62,788 nt of DNA from an uncultured Eubacteriales bacterium (lineage in GTDB: Bacteria > Bacillota > Clostridia > Oscillospirales > CAG-272), in assembly GCA_902491535.1 (NCBI GenBank), contig CABUHS010000013.1:1-62788 (forward strand). Reading direction: 5' to 3'. Positions 1 through 7,205 of this stretch are shown in pieces (positions within the stretch are counted from its first letter, which is position 1; each line of letters opens with the position of its first letter). The notes under the pieces were generated by a model. It had not been told where the DNA came from, made no database searches, and worked only from the letters and a program-made list of their open reading frames with translations. A program made the translations under genes and the position numbers.

Positions 1-225
1 ATCATTAAGTGAGGAAACAGGTGGAGAGGTACGAAAACTCTCTGCCTGTTTTCCTCTTTTATGCGGTGAATGGGCTTGTCCTTTGACAATTAAATACCCA
101 TTCATCAAACACATTCCTATTGCTATTGTGATGAGCATAAGCCACATTAGCGGCTGCGCCACGATCTGCGGGAAATAAAGCAACGAGATTTCACCTGTAT
201 TTGTTTTTAGGTCTATGGCTTTCAT
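1..225 (-). CDS. possible small membrane protein of the integrative element, partial
   Basis: Reading the minus strand from an ATG at 225-223 gives an open frame that runs off the window edge for 75 codons. Its first ~50 residues look protein-like: a polar start (MKAIDLKTNTGEI) followed by one hydrophobic segment (PLMWLMLITIAIGMCLMNGY). There is no well-spaced ribosome site; AGGAA lies directly before the ATG. The last codons pass through a terminator-like hairpin at 12-60, which argues against the far end being coding. I recognise no family. It may be a short cargo protein of the element or chance. Confidence 0.25.
   Translation of the reverse strand, partial: MKAIDLKTNTGEISLLYFPQIVAQPLMWLMLITIAIGMCLMNGYLIVKGQAHSPHKRGKQAESFRTSPPVSSLND
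12..62 (+). terminator. intrinsic terminator at the window edge
   Basis: Arms GAGGAAACAG and CTGTTTTCCTC, with inner GAGAG/CTCTC, form a long hairpin followed by a short T run (CTCTTTTATG). It probably ends transcription of an element gene lying left of the window. The stem is long and nearly perfect, but the T-tract is short. Confidence 0.6.
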
Positions 226-234
226 TTCCTGCAA

Positions 235-515
235 GGAGCGAATAACAGTTGGCTATCAGTATCGGGCGGCTCCCGATATGGCGACGACAGGCAATAGGGA
301 CAATGATACTCCTGTTCAGTCACAGTCCGAGCGTTGAAGCGTTTTCGTGCGTGATCCGTCGCAGGCAATGAGAGCAGCCGGTAGAGAACCTACCGGGGGT
401 GAGATTCCCGTGGAGCTGACAAGCCGCCAGCCGTTTGATGACTTCCCACAGTAATCCGGGGTGTCGAGGACAAATAGGGTTGCTTTTTTATACAAGGTCA
501 ATCGGCGGGACGGGT
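235..515 (+). ncRNA. candidate structured RNA of unknown class in the integrative element
   Basis: About 400 bases upstream of the MazF-like gene hold no convincing gene but are rich in short hairpins: ATCGGG/CCCGAT near 270-285, CCGGTAG/CTACCGG with a 5-base loop near 378-396, CGGG/CCCG near 395-412 and GCTG/CAGC near 415-431. A run of six T follows at about 483-488. A short minus-strand open frame lies here (316-501) but has no ribosome site or recognisable domain. The density of stems suggests a folded transcript or a transfer-related site. I cannot match it to a named RNA class. Confidence 0.3.
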
Positions 516-623
516 CTACTGAAACAGAGAATTGTTTATATCTTCCCGACCTTAATTCTGTTCTGCCCTTGACCTCTACATAGGCGGCTAACCGCCTAAA
601 AATTCAAAGGAGGTCATAACACT

Positions 624-1148
624 ATGAATCACACATATTTACGAGGCGATATGTATTACGCCGATTTGGGACACGGGATCGGCTCGGAGCAAGAGGGCTA
701 CCGTCCCGTCGTTATCATTCAGAACAATGTCGGCAACAAGCACAGTCCTACGGTTATTATCGCTTCTATCACAAGCAAAAAGGACGCAAAGCCAAAACTA
801 CCTACCCACTACTACATTGACGCCGAAAACGGCTTGGAATTGCCCTCTATCGTTCTTTTGGAACAACTGCGAACCGTGGACAAACGCCGCTTGGGTGACT
901 TTATCGGTCACTTGTCCGAAAAGCATATACACGGTATCAATCACGCTCTGGCAGTCAGTATCGGTCTGATCGAGAGCGTGCCGAAAAAGTTAATCCTTTG
1001 CCTTTGCAGCGCTTGTGCCGACAATTTCTACGGTACGGGCGCTTATTCTTTACGCAGGATTGACCCCCAGCAGACCGAGAAAGACACCTGCACCTATTGT
1101 AATCAGCGAAAAGGATATGACTACGAGATTATCCCGAAGAACCGTTAA
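624..1148 (+). CDS. MazF/PemK-like protein with C-terminal cysteine motif
   Basis: The first ~115 residues match the PemK/MazF toxin fold: RGDMYYADL (7-15), the RPVVIIQNN strand (27-35) and VLLEQLRTVDKRRL (about 77-90). Family members cut RNA as ribosome-dependent or free endoribonucleases. The remaining ~60 residues carry Cys126, Cys128, Cys131 and Cys156, Cys159, a pattern that could bind zinc and is absent from short MazF toxins (~110 aa). AAAGGAGG lies 10 bases before the ATG. It sits just upstream of the excisionase and integrase genes, a place where such proteins occur in Tn916-like elements. No antitoxin gene precedes it in the ~400 bases upstream, so it may be a regulator or RNA-binding cargo rather than half of a classic toxin pair. 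The fold call is firm, the role is not. Confidence 0.8.
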   Translation: MNHTYLRGDMYYADLGHGIGSEQEGYRPVVIIQNNVGNKHSPTVIIASITSKKDAKPKLPTHYYIDAENGLELPSIVLLEQLRTVDKRRLGDFIGHLSEKHIHGINHALAVSIGLIESVPKKLILCLCSACADNFYGTGAYSLRRIDPQQTEKDTCTYCNQRKGYDYEIIPKNR

Positions 1149-1159
1149 GGGGGTTGCCT

Positions 1160-1378
1160 ATGGAATCACAGACAGCCTATAAAATGTTATTCACGGATTA
1201 TCCTGATGTAGTCAATGTTGAACAAATGTGTGAAATGCTCGGTGGTATCTGTGACAAAACCGCTTATCGGCTTTTGAAGTCCGGCAAAATCAAGAGTTTT
1301 ATCGTCGGCCGCCGTTATCGAATCCCGAAGCTCAACATTCTGGAATATTTGGAATTGATAGATAAATCTACTGCGTAA
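1160..1378 (+). CDS. xis: excisionase-family DNA-binding protein
   Basis: A 72-residue helix-turn-helix protein of the MerR/excisionase type (DVVNVEQMCEML, then TAYRLLKSGKI and VGRRYRIPK). Such proteins bend DNA next to the attachment site and steer the integrase toward excision. I chose ATG 1160 over the in-frame TTG at 1154, because the AAGGGGG at 1147-1153 then stands at a normal distance. It begins 11 bases after the MazF-like gene and lies 100 bases before the integrase, so the three genes are probably cotranscribed. The position directly before int is that of xis in Tn916-like elements. Confidence 0.8.
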   Translation: MESQTAYKMLFTDYPDVVNVEQMCEMLGGICDKTAYRLLKSGKIKSFIVGRRYRIPKLNILEYLELIDKSTA

Positions 1379-1477
1379 AACCTCGTTTGCACATTTGGCC
1401 TATGGGGTTCTTTCTGCTACAATATAAATGTCAATGGCAGATGAATCTACGCTGTACCACTTAAAGGAGGTTTTATT

Positions 1478-2671
1478 ATGGTAGCAGGACATCTGCGAGA
1501 AAAGAACGGGTACTATCATATGGTACTGAACTATGTGGACGAATACGGCAAACGGCACACGCCGTCCAAGTCCACGGGTCTAACCGTAAAGGGAAACAAA
1601 AAGCGTGCCGAAAAAATGCTTTCCGAAGCCCGTGCCGCAAAAGAAGCTGAATTAGAGGCAAGAGCAATCGAACGAAGCACAGGCAAAGCCCCCGCAGGTA
1701 CGATTCTTTTTACGGCATATCTGCTCGACTGGTTGGATATGACGAAAAAGAATGTGGAAGAAACAACTTACGGAGCGTATTCTATGGCGATAAAAAGCAA
1801 AATCATTCCGTACTTTGAGGAACACCACCCCGGATTGGCTCTGTGCGAGGTCACGCCAAAGCATATACAAGATTACTACACCTACGAATTGACGGTGCGG
1901 GGCGTTTCCGCAAACACGGTCATACACCGCCACGCCAATATCCGTAAAGCCTTGCAGCACGCTTTCAAACTCGGTCTGATTGATACGAACCCAGCGGATC
2001 GCATTGAACGGCCGAAAAAAGATAAGTTTGTCGGCAGCGTTTACGAAGAAGATGAGTTAAACCGTCTTTTTGAAATCGTCAAAGGCGACCCCATAGAGCT
2101 TGGCGTTATCCTCGGTGCATTTTACGGTCTGCGGCGAAGTGAAGCGGTCGGCTTAAAGTGGGACGCGATTGATTTCAAAAAGAAAACAATCACTATTCGT
2201 CACACGGTTACACAGGCGACCATAGACGGCAAAAGCAAGATTATTCAAAAGGATCGGACAAAGACAAAGGCAAGCTACCGCAGCCTGCCGCTTGTACCAC
2301 CGTTCGAGGAATTATTGCACCGTCTGAAAGCAGAGCAGGAGCTAAACCGAAAGCTGTGCGGGAAATCTTATTGCAGGAAATACACCGACTATATCTATGT
2401 CAACGAAATCGGTGAGCTTGTAAAGCCCGGCTATATCACACAGCATTTTCCGCTGGTTCTGCAAAAGAACGGTATGCGGAAGATTCGTTTCCACGATTTG
2501 CGGCATAGCTGCGCAAGCCTGTTGTATGCGAATGGCGTAAGCCTGAAAGAGATTCAGGAGTGGTTAGGTCACAGCGATATTTCGACCACCTCAAACATTT
2601 ACACGCACCTGAATTTCACCTCAAAGGTTGCGTCTGCCAACGCCATTTTAGGTGTATATCCCTCCGCTTAA
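1478..2671 (+). CDS. int: tyrosine-type site-specific integrase (Tn916 family)
   Basis: A 397-residue tyrosine recombinase that inserts and excises the element. The N-terminal AP2-like arm-binding domain (about 1-60) is followed by a SAM-like core-binding domain (about 75-175) and a catalytic domain. Catalytic residues are visible: Arg219 (GLRRSE), His339 and Arg342 (FHDLRHS), His365 (LGHSD) and the nucleophile Tyr375 (NIYTH). Length and layout match Tn916/Tn1549-type integrases. AAAGGAGG lies seven bases before the ATG. The gene points toward the attachment region, with repeated TGTCCCTCC motifs starting 8 bases after its stop. The protein looks intact. The rest of the element must lie left of the window. 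Confidence 0.95.
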   Translation: MVAGHLREKNGYYHMVLNYVDEYGKRHTPSKSTGLTVKGNKKRAEKMLSEARAAKEAELEARAIERSTGKAPAGTILFTAYLLDWLDMTKKNVEETTYGAYSMAIKSKIIPYFEEHHPGLALCEVTPKHIQDYYTYELTVRGVSANTVIHRHANIRKALQHAFKLGLIDTNPADRIERPKKDKFVGSVYEEDELNRLFEIVKGDPIELGVILGAFYGLRRSEAVGLKWDAIDFKKKTITIRHTVTQATIDGKSKIIQKDRTKTKASYRSLPLVPPFEELLHRLKAEQELNRKLCGKSYCRKYTDYIYVNEIGELVKPGYITQHFPLVLQKNGMRKIRFHDLRHSCASLLYANGVSLKEIQEWLGHSDISTTSNIYTHLNFTSKVASANAILGVYPSA

Positions 2672-2678
2672 TGCTCTA

Positions 2679-2698
2679 TGTCCCTCCAATGTCCCTCC
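2679..2698. repeat. paired TGTCCCTCC motifs, likely integrase arm sites (left pair)
   Basis: TGTCCCTCC occurs at 2679-2687 and 2690-2698, directly after the integrase stop. The same motif occurs twice in inverse orientation at 2948-2956 and 2961-2969, on the far side of the tRNA-Leu gene. Tyrosine integrases with AP2-like N-termini bind such short repeats flanking the crossover core. That role is inferred from position and repetition. Confidence 0.55.
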
Positions 2699-2761
2699 AA
2701 AAATGAGCCTGAAAACGGCAAATTTGCTGATGTGCGAGGGACGCCACATAAGAGTGCGAGC

Positions 2762-2803
2762 ATAAAGAAAAGCCCGCAAACCCCGATATATCAAGGGTTT
2801 ACG
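2762..2803 (-). terminator. terminator of tRNA-Leu(CAA)
   Basis: On the minus strand CGTAAACCC and GGGTTTGCG pair (nine base pairs, one G-T) and are followed by GGCTTTTCTTTAT. It lies 14 bases beyond the encoded CCA end of the tRNA-Leu gene. A similar AAACCC/GGGTTT hairpin recurs at about 2998-3024. Confidence 0.65.
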
Positions 2804-2816
2804 AGCTGTTAAGGTC

Positions 2817-2903
2817 TGGTGCCGGTGGTGGGACTCGAACCCACACACCCTTGCGGATAACAGATTTTGAGTCTGTCTCGTCTGCCAATTCCGACACACC
2901 GGC
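2817..2903 (-). tRNA. tRNA-Leu (anticodon CAA)
   Basis: A complete class II tRNA. The acceptor strands GCCGGTG and CACCGGC pair, the anticodon loop is CTCAAAA (anticodon CAA, codon UUG), a variable arm and the T-arm GGTTCGAGTCC are present, and ACCA is encoded at the 3' end (2817-2820). It lies between the two pairs of TGTCCCTCC-type motifs and therefore seems to belong to the mobile element. The 5' half of another tRNA-Leu follows at 3052-3093. Confidence 0.93.
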
Positions 2904-2927
2904 ATTTAATATTTTAAGTCGTCTCCC

Positions 2928-2969
2928 GATGTCCTGTCCGAGAAATCGGAGGGACATCGTGGAGGGACA
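2928..2969. repeat. hairpin plus paired GGAGGGACA motifs, likely integrase arm sites (right pair)
   Basis: GGAGGGACA lies at 2948-2956 and 2961-2969, the inverse of the motif after int. The first copy is also the right arm of a strong hairpin whose outer arms are CGATGTCC (2928-2935) and GGACATCG, with inner TCCGA/TCGGA closing a GAAA loop. This is consistent with an integrase or excisionase binding array next to the junction. Confidence 0.5.
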
Positions 2970-3051
2970 TTAAAAGCAAGTTACATATTCAGTTTTCAAA
3001 AACCCCCGTAAAATCAAGGGTTTGCGCCAAAGTGGTATGAAACGGCGTTGT

Positions 3052-3093
3052 AGATTTTGAGTCCAGCACGTCTGCCAATTCCATCATTCCGGC
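3052..3093 (-). pseudogene. 5' half of a tRNA-Leu, cut at the anticodon loop; probable element/chromosome junction
   Basis: On the minus strand from 3093 the sequence begins like a normal tRNA-Leu: acceptor GCCGGAA, the D-arm ATTGGCAGAC, and an anticodon loop CTCAAAA identical to that of the intact gene. After AGATTTTGAGTC (plus strand, 3052-3063; also 2862-2873) the similarity ends. The bases that follow cannot form the 3' half of the anticodon stem, the T-arm or the acceptor. The acceptor also differs from that of the intact tRNA, so this is not a simple copy of it. I read it as the host tRNA-Leu 5' half left at the right junction, with the shared 12 bases as the crossover core. Confidence 0.6.
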
Positions 3094-3336
3094 ATATTTA
3101 CATAAAAAAATCGCGTATCATAATTTAAAAAACCGGATCAGCTTCTCAGAATTATGAATACATCTATATACCCGAGCATAGAAAATGACATATCGGACAC
3201 ATACACTATGGAAATTATAACATATGACCGAAAAAAAATCAATAGTTAATTTGATTTTAGAACCGTTTTTTGATCAATTTTCGTTCACCTATGTGATTAC
3301 ACAAATTGCATTTAGCTTTTGCATAAGCAAATTCTA

Positions 3337-3365
3337 TTGAAAAATTTCAGGAAATGCGGTATAAT
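3337..3365 (+). promoter_or_regulatory. sigma-A-type promoter upstream of the phosphatase gene
   Basis: TTGAAA (3337-3342), a 17-base spacer and TATAAT (3360-3365). The predicted transcript would run through dispersed repeat copy A and the hairpin at 3480-3497 before the gene at 3557, giving a leader of about 185 bases. Confidence 0.65.
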
Positions 3366-3425
3366 AAGAACCCGACCCGCATGGTGCAATAAAAGATTGC
3401 ACACGGACATCCCGGAGTCTTGTTG
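3363..3425 (-). repeat. dispersed ~64-bp repeat, copy A
   Basis: The reverse complement matches the other copies: CAACAAG start, CCGGGAT, a central TGCAAT/ATTGCA hairpin, then CGGGTTCTTATT. The central stem differs in sequence from the other copies yet still pairs. This copy overlaps the -10 box of the promoter at 3337-3365 and is inverted relative to the downstream gene. It is the only copy not placed just after a clear terminator. The 3097-3556 gap holds this repeat, the promoter and the hairpin that follows; I see nothing else in it. Confidence 0.75.
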
Positions 3426-3479
3426 TTTTCACAATAAGCGCAGAAAATCTTACCGCGTAATCCTTTAATATTGTGCCGT

Positions 3480-3503
3480 GCTTGTTTTCAAACAAGCATT
3501 TTT
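3480..3503 (+). terminator. hairpin with T-tract in the leader of the phosphatase gene
   Basis: GCTTGTTT and AAACAAGC close a 2-base loop, followed by ATTTTTAAA. It looks like an intrinsic terminator between promoter and gene, so it may attenuate expression, or be a leftover terminator of a lost gene. Confidence 0.5.
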
Positions 3504-3556
3504 AAACTATATAATAAAATCTTAAATATAACACTCTGCAGGATAGAAAATACAAA

Positions 3557-4060
3557 ATGACAAAACATAAAACAGATTCATCGAAAAAAAACAATAAAAT
3601 AAAGATCATGTTCGTCTGCCACGGCAACATTTGCCGGAGTCCGATGGCGGAATTTATATTCAAAAAGCTTGCATCAGACCGCGGTGTAAGCAACAGATTT
3701 TATGTAAGCTCATCTGCCACAAGTACCGAGGAGATATACTGCGGAAAAGGAAATCCGGTATACCCTCCGGCAAAAGCTGAGCTTGCCGCTCACGGAATTT
3801 GCTGCGACGGTAAATATGCAGTTCAGCTGAAACGCGACGATTACCGCAGCTATGATCTTTTTATCGGCATGGACAGCGCAAATATAAGACATATGATACG
3901 TATATTCGGCGCAGATAACGAAAACAAAATCCGAAAACTGATGGATTATACTGCGCAGGGCGGAGATGTGGCGGATCCGTGGTACACCGGCAGGTTTAAT
4001 ATAACTTACAGAGATATTCTGAGCGGTTGCATCGCTCTGATAGATTCACTTATAAGATAA
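3557..4060 (+). CDS. low-molecular-weight protein-tyrosine-phosphatase family protein
   Basis: A 167-residue protein with the LMW-PTP active-site loop CHGNICRS (Cys21 to Arg27, the C-X5-R motif) and the general-acid segment ADPWYTG near residue 140. Family members hydrolyse phosphotyrosine or phosphoarginine in the cytosol. Length is normal for the family with a ~16-residue lysine-rich N-terminal addition. The ribosome site before ATG 3557 is weak (AGGA 13 bases upstream); Met18 is an alternative start but has no better site. The next gene begins 62 bases later on the same strand. The family is clear, the substrate is not. Confidence 0.9.
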   Translation: MTKHKTDSSKKNNKIKIMFVCHGNICRSPMAEFIFKKLASDRGVSNRFYVSSSATSTEEIYCGKGNPVYPPAKAELAAHGICCDGKYAVQLKRDDYRSYDLFIGMDSANIRHMIRIFGADNENKIRKLMDYTAQGGDVADPWYTGRFNITYRDILSGCIALIDSLIR

Positions 4061-4122
4061 TACCGCCCGGCAATGATATCCGAATCAGATGACAGGCAAA
4101 TAAAAATAAAGGAAACAACAAA

Positions 4123-5058
4123 ATGACAAGAGAAGAGTCAATATCTATCAGTGCCGAGATCGCAACTATGATATCACGCGGCGATCTGATAATCGATTAC
4201 TCAGACCGTGATGTGCAAAACTTTCGTTACGATATTCCGTCATCACAGCTGCGTTCATACATAAAGCAGGGATTTCTTAACGATCCTGACGATTCCGAAG
4301 AGCTTGAAAAATTCTATATCGTCAAGCGTCTGTGCGACATGCTTTCGCTATGGGAACGGGCAGATACAGAATATCTTCGAAATCTGTTTTCATATGCCCG
4401 TAAATTCACGGTACGTGAATTTTATTCGGATCCGTATCTGCTGAACATATCAATACCTAATGAGCAGATAGGGAGATTTATGCTTTACGGTTCGTCGTAC
4501 ACACGCGGAGAAATATTTCAGCATGAAATGCCCGATCTCGATGCAGACATTATTGTTCCTCACATAGGCTTTTTCAATGAAGAAGCCGTGTTCCCGAGCA
4601 TATATGAAGGCGTCATTCCGTGGGTAAGCGTATGTCCTTCCGAAATGTCCTCCATGAAAGATCAGATCGCCGCTGCGCACGGAAATGTTCTTGTTCTCGG
4701 ACTCGGACTCGGATATTATCCGTATCTTGTATCGCGATCTGAAAAAGCCGAAAAAATAACGATAATAGAACGCTGCCCGGAAATAATAGAGCTTTTTGAA
4801 ACACATATACTTCCTCAGTTCGAACACCGGGAAAAGATAACCGTGGTACATTCCGACGCATACAATTATCTCGAAAGGCTGCGCGGCGGCGAATACGATT
4901 TTTGCTTTGCAGATATATGGGAAGGACAGGCAGACGGCGCACCTGCATATCTTAAAATAAAAGCTCATGAAAAACGGCTTACGGGGACGGAATTCACATA
5001 CTGGATAGAAAAGCAGCTGATAAGCTACATAAAACACGAAGGACTCGTTCAGGAGTAA
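4123..5058 (+). CDS. SAM-dependent methyltransferase-like protein (spermidine-synthase-like fold)
   Basis: The 311-residue protein has a Rossmann motif I, NVLVLGLGLGYYPYLVS (about 189-205), a following acidic strand end (ITIIERCPE), and YDFCFADIWEG where methyltransferases carry motif IV. This order is typical of class I SAM-binding proteins, closest in feel to spermidine-synthase-like proteins. The N-terminal ~150 residues are not recognised. AAGGAAACAAC precedes the ATG. It follows the phosphatase gene by 62 bases and is closed by the palindromic terminator at 5068-5105. Substrate unknown; catalytic activity not certain. Confidence 0.65.
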   Translation: MTREESISISAEIATMISRGDLIIDYSDRDVQNFRYDIPSSQLRSYIKQGFLNDPDDSEELEKFYIVKRLCDMLSLWERADTEYLRNLFSYARKFTVREFYSDPYLLNISIPNEQIGRFMLYGSSYTRGEIFQHEMPDLDADIIVPHIGFFNEEAVFPSIYEGVIPWVSVCPSEMSSMKDQIAAAHGNVLVLGLGLGYYPYLVSRSEKAEKITIIERCPEIIELFETHILPQFEHREKITVVHSDAYNYLERLRGGEYDFCFADIWEGQADGAPAYLKIKAHEKRLTGTEFTYWIEKQLISYIKHEGLVQE

Positions 5059-5067
5059 AGCTCTAAT

Positions 5068-5110
5068 AAAAATCGGTTAGCTGCGATCGCAGCTAACCGA
5101 TTTTTATTTT
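5068..5110. terminator. bidirectional terminator, perfect 38-bp palindrome
   Basis: Positions 5068-5105 read the same on both strands: AAAAATCGGTTAGCTGCGA followed by its exact reverse complement. Runs of A and T at both ends make it work for the plus-strand gene before it and the minus-strand gene after it. Confidence 0.9.
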
Positions 5111-5225
5111 TAAAGTGGATACAACATGTTTTTTTCTCTGTTGTATTCATTATCAGATATTATTGTTCAGCAATAGTTCGGATTCCATAGACAATCTTCG
5201 GCTGTGGTATCGGAGCTGACTCTCA

Positions 5226-6923
5226 TTACTGAGCGGGAGTAAACCATCCCTCGCGGTCCGTCTGCTCTGCCGTACCGTAAAGACTTCCGTCTTCTCTGTA
5301 AAACGACATTGCTTCGCCGTCCTCACTCTGAATGTCGAACACGACCGTAAGCTTTTCAAGAGTATTTTCCGTGTAGTCATATGCATATACTGTATCGCCC
5401 TCGCGGATTCGGTATGCAGCCATATTCCATGCGGCGTAATACTTTCCGTCTTCTATATTAAGCGGGACGAAATCAACAGAATATCCGAGTTTCCATGTCG
5501 TGCATCCGCTGAGCGCCCAGTTGCTCTCGGTGCATCCGTGCAGATGCTCGTTCTTCATATAGTTCATGTCATCGAGGTATGTCGGTGATATTCCGAATAT
5601 CTTTGCACTGATTTCGGGGATATTGCTTACTGTGCCTACGACACGCATATCGTCATCGTGAGTCTGTTTATAATCAGAGATCTCACTGACCGATGCAACA
5701 CATGCACAAAAAGCAAATACTACGGCAAATATCCGAACCGGCAATCTGCGTCTGCGGAAACAAAGAAGCAACAAACCGTCAACGAGAAGCGCTGCTCCGG
5801 GGAACGACGCTAAAATATTACGGCAGGAAACATACGGCTCAACTCCGACAATAAAAAATACCGACAGAGGAGCAATAATTAAAACAATTGCATAAAAGAG
5901 CCATTCTCCGATACTGCCTTTTTTGCTTACACGTTCCGGAACGCGCACGATAAAGAACAGCGCCGCAATAGCGATAAGCAAAACAGCACACCACAAAATA
6001 TTAGGCACACTGCCTATTATTCCGATGCCGCGGACGAAGCCTTTACTGAGTGCAAGAAGATTGCAATTTACCGTGATTTTGCCGATCTGTCCGAGTGTAG
6101 GCAGGAACATCCATTTGAAATATCCCTCTTCCCATGGCATATGCAGAACCATTCTTCCGCTGTAATATATACTCTCCGGCTGAAAATGCGTAAAAAGAAA
6201 ATATACGGCACACGGAATCAGAAACAGCAAAGATACAAAGGACCGTTTGCTGCGCGAGCGGAAAATCTCAGAGAGAAACACAAGCATTCCGAGCGATGCA
6301 TAAAGCAAAAGTCCCTGCTCATAAAAGCTGACTGCGAAAAGTCCGAAAAACACATATCCGACAAGCAGCGCAATTTTTTTCAGTACCGGATTTTTTGCGG
6401 AATTTTCCGGTTCAAGCGCAGCATAATAGCGATCCAAAAGCCAGAAACACAGCGAACAGAAGAAAAGCGACGGAATAAGACGGCTCGAAGCGCTTATCCA
6501 ATATGCTCCCTCAAAATTAAGAGGAAGCAGCAGGTAAATAACAGAGAAAAGTATCGATGTACCGAATCTTCGTCTGAATACCGATTCAAACAGCATGGCA
6601 GACAGTACATACAAAGCCGTAAGAATAAGCAGCGCTATAACCATGTGGCTGAAAAAGCGGCTCCAAACCATCTCATCAAATACACCGGCAAGCGGACGGC
6701 TTTTAAGCAGCCCCATATATTTAATATAACCCCAACGGTTGGTACTTGCCTCCTGCAATCCGTATTGAATATAATCATCAAGCTGCGCATAATACTGCAA
6801 ACCGAAGTAACAATATCTAAGGAATGTCAGAACAAATAAAACGGAAAATGTAAAAACTCTCACGATTTTTCCGTTTCTGCTTTCGGGATTGTTTAAGCCA
6901 TCCCACTCAAACAGTTTAATCAT
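5226..6923 (-). CDS. polytopic membrane protein, putative GT-C-type glycosyltransferase
   Basis: 565 residues. About ten or more hydrophobic segments fill residues 20-425, followed by a ~140-residue soluble C-terminal part rich in Tyr and acidic residues. Near the N-terminus, after the first membrane segment, stands QYYAQLDDYIQY; an acidic pair in the first extracytoplasmic loop is typical of lipid-linked-sugar (GT-C) transferases such as GtrII-like proteins. Other segments (WISASSRLIPSL) fit that impression but are not diagnostic. AAGGAG precedes the ATG, and a promoter is visible upstream. It is a single gene facing the terminator at 5068. Membrane topology is firm, enzymatic role is inferred. 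Confidence 0.55.
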   Translation of the reverse strand: MIKLFEWDGLNNPESRNGKIVRVFTFSVLFVLTFLRYCYFGLQYYAQLDDYIQYGLQEASTNRWGYIKYMGLLKSRPLAGVFDEMVWSRFFSHMVIALLILTALYVLSAMLFESVFRRRFGTSILFSVIYLLLPLNFEGAYWISASSRLIPSLFFCSLCFWLLDRYYAALEPENSAKNPVLKKIALLVGYVFFGLFAVSFYEQGLLLYASLGMLVFLSEIFRSRSKRSFVSLLFLIPCAVYFLFTHFQPESIYYSGRMVLHMPWEEGYFKWMFLPTLGQIGKITVNCNLLALSKGFVRGIGIIGSVPNILWCAVLLIAIAALFFIVRVPERVSKKGSIGEWLFYAIVLIIAPLSVFFIVGVEPYVSCRNILASFPGAALLVDGLLLLCFRRRRLPVRIFAVVFAFCACVASVSEISDYKQTHDDDMRVVGTVSNIPEISAKIFGISPTYLDDMNYMKNEHLHGCTESNWALSGCTTWKLGYSVDFVPLNIEDGKYYAAWNMAAYRIREGDTVYAYDYTENTLEKLTVVFDIQSEDGEAMSFYREDGSLYGTAEQTDREGWFTPAQ

Positions 6924-6959
6924 AAAGTTAAAACTCCTTAAAATTATTTTGCGTTATAT

Positions 6960-6988
6960 ATTTTAACATAAGTAAATAATATTGTAAA
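6960..6988 (-). promoter_or_regulatory. promoter of the membrane protein gene
   Basis: On the minus strand TTTACA (6988-6983), 17 bases, TAAAAT (6965-6960), 37 bases before the ATG at 6923. Confidence 0.5.
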
Positions 6989-7094
6989 TACTTCTATTAT
7001 ATATATTATTGACTGACTACAACGTACATAACAACACATCATAAAATATAATCAGTAAATATATTTATCAGTAAGTATCTGAAAGCAAATAAAC

Positions 7095-7127
7095 ACAAAA
7101 AAGTCCGCAATGTAATTACGGACTTTC
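7095..7127 (-). terminator. terminator of tRNA-Gly(TCC)
   Basis: AAGTCCG and CGGACTT close a short loop, followed on the minus strand by TTTTTTGTG. It lies just past the CCA end of the tRNA gene. Confidence 0.75.
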
Positions 7128-7131
7128 AATA

Positions 7132-7205
7132 TGGAGCGAGTGATGGGAATCGAACCCACGCGACCAGCTTGGAAGGCTGGGATTCTACCATTGAACTACA
7201 CTCGC
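7132..7205 (-). tRNA. tRNA-Gly (anticodon TCC)
   Basis: 74 bases including encoded CCA. Acceptor GCGAGTG with a CACTCGC partner, D-arm AGTTCAATGGTAGAA, anticodon stem CCAGC/GCTGG around loop CTTCCAA (anticodon TCC), T-arm GGGTTCGATTCCC. Confidence 0.97.

Noticed and set aside
316..501. 61-codon minus-strand open frame
   Set aside because: No ribosome site, no recognisable domain, and it overlaps several palindromic stems, so a structured RNA or chance is more likely.
2817..2903. Reading the intact tRNA-Leu as the plain host gene with a degenerate duplicate beyond it
   Set aside because: Not excluded, but the integrase-type motifs on both sides and the sharp break of the second tRNA at the shared core favour an element-borne tRNA.
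6141..6839. 232-codon plus-strand open frame inside the membrane protein gene
   Set aside because: Arg/Lys-rich antisense of hydrophobic codons, a typical shadow of membrane helices.
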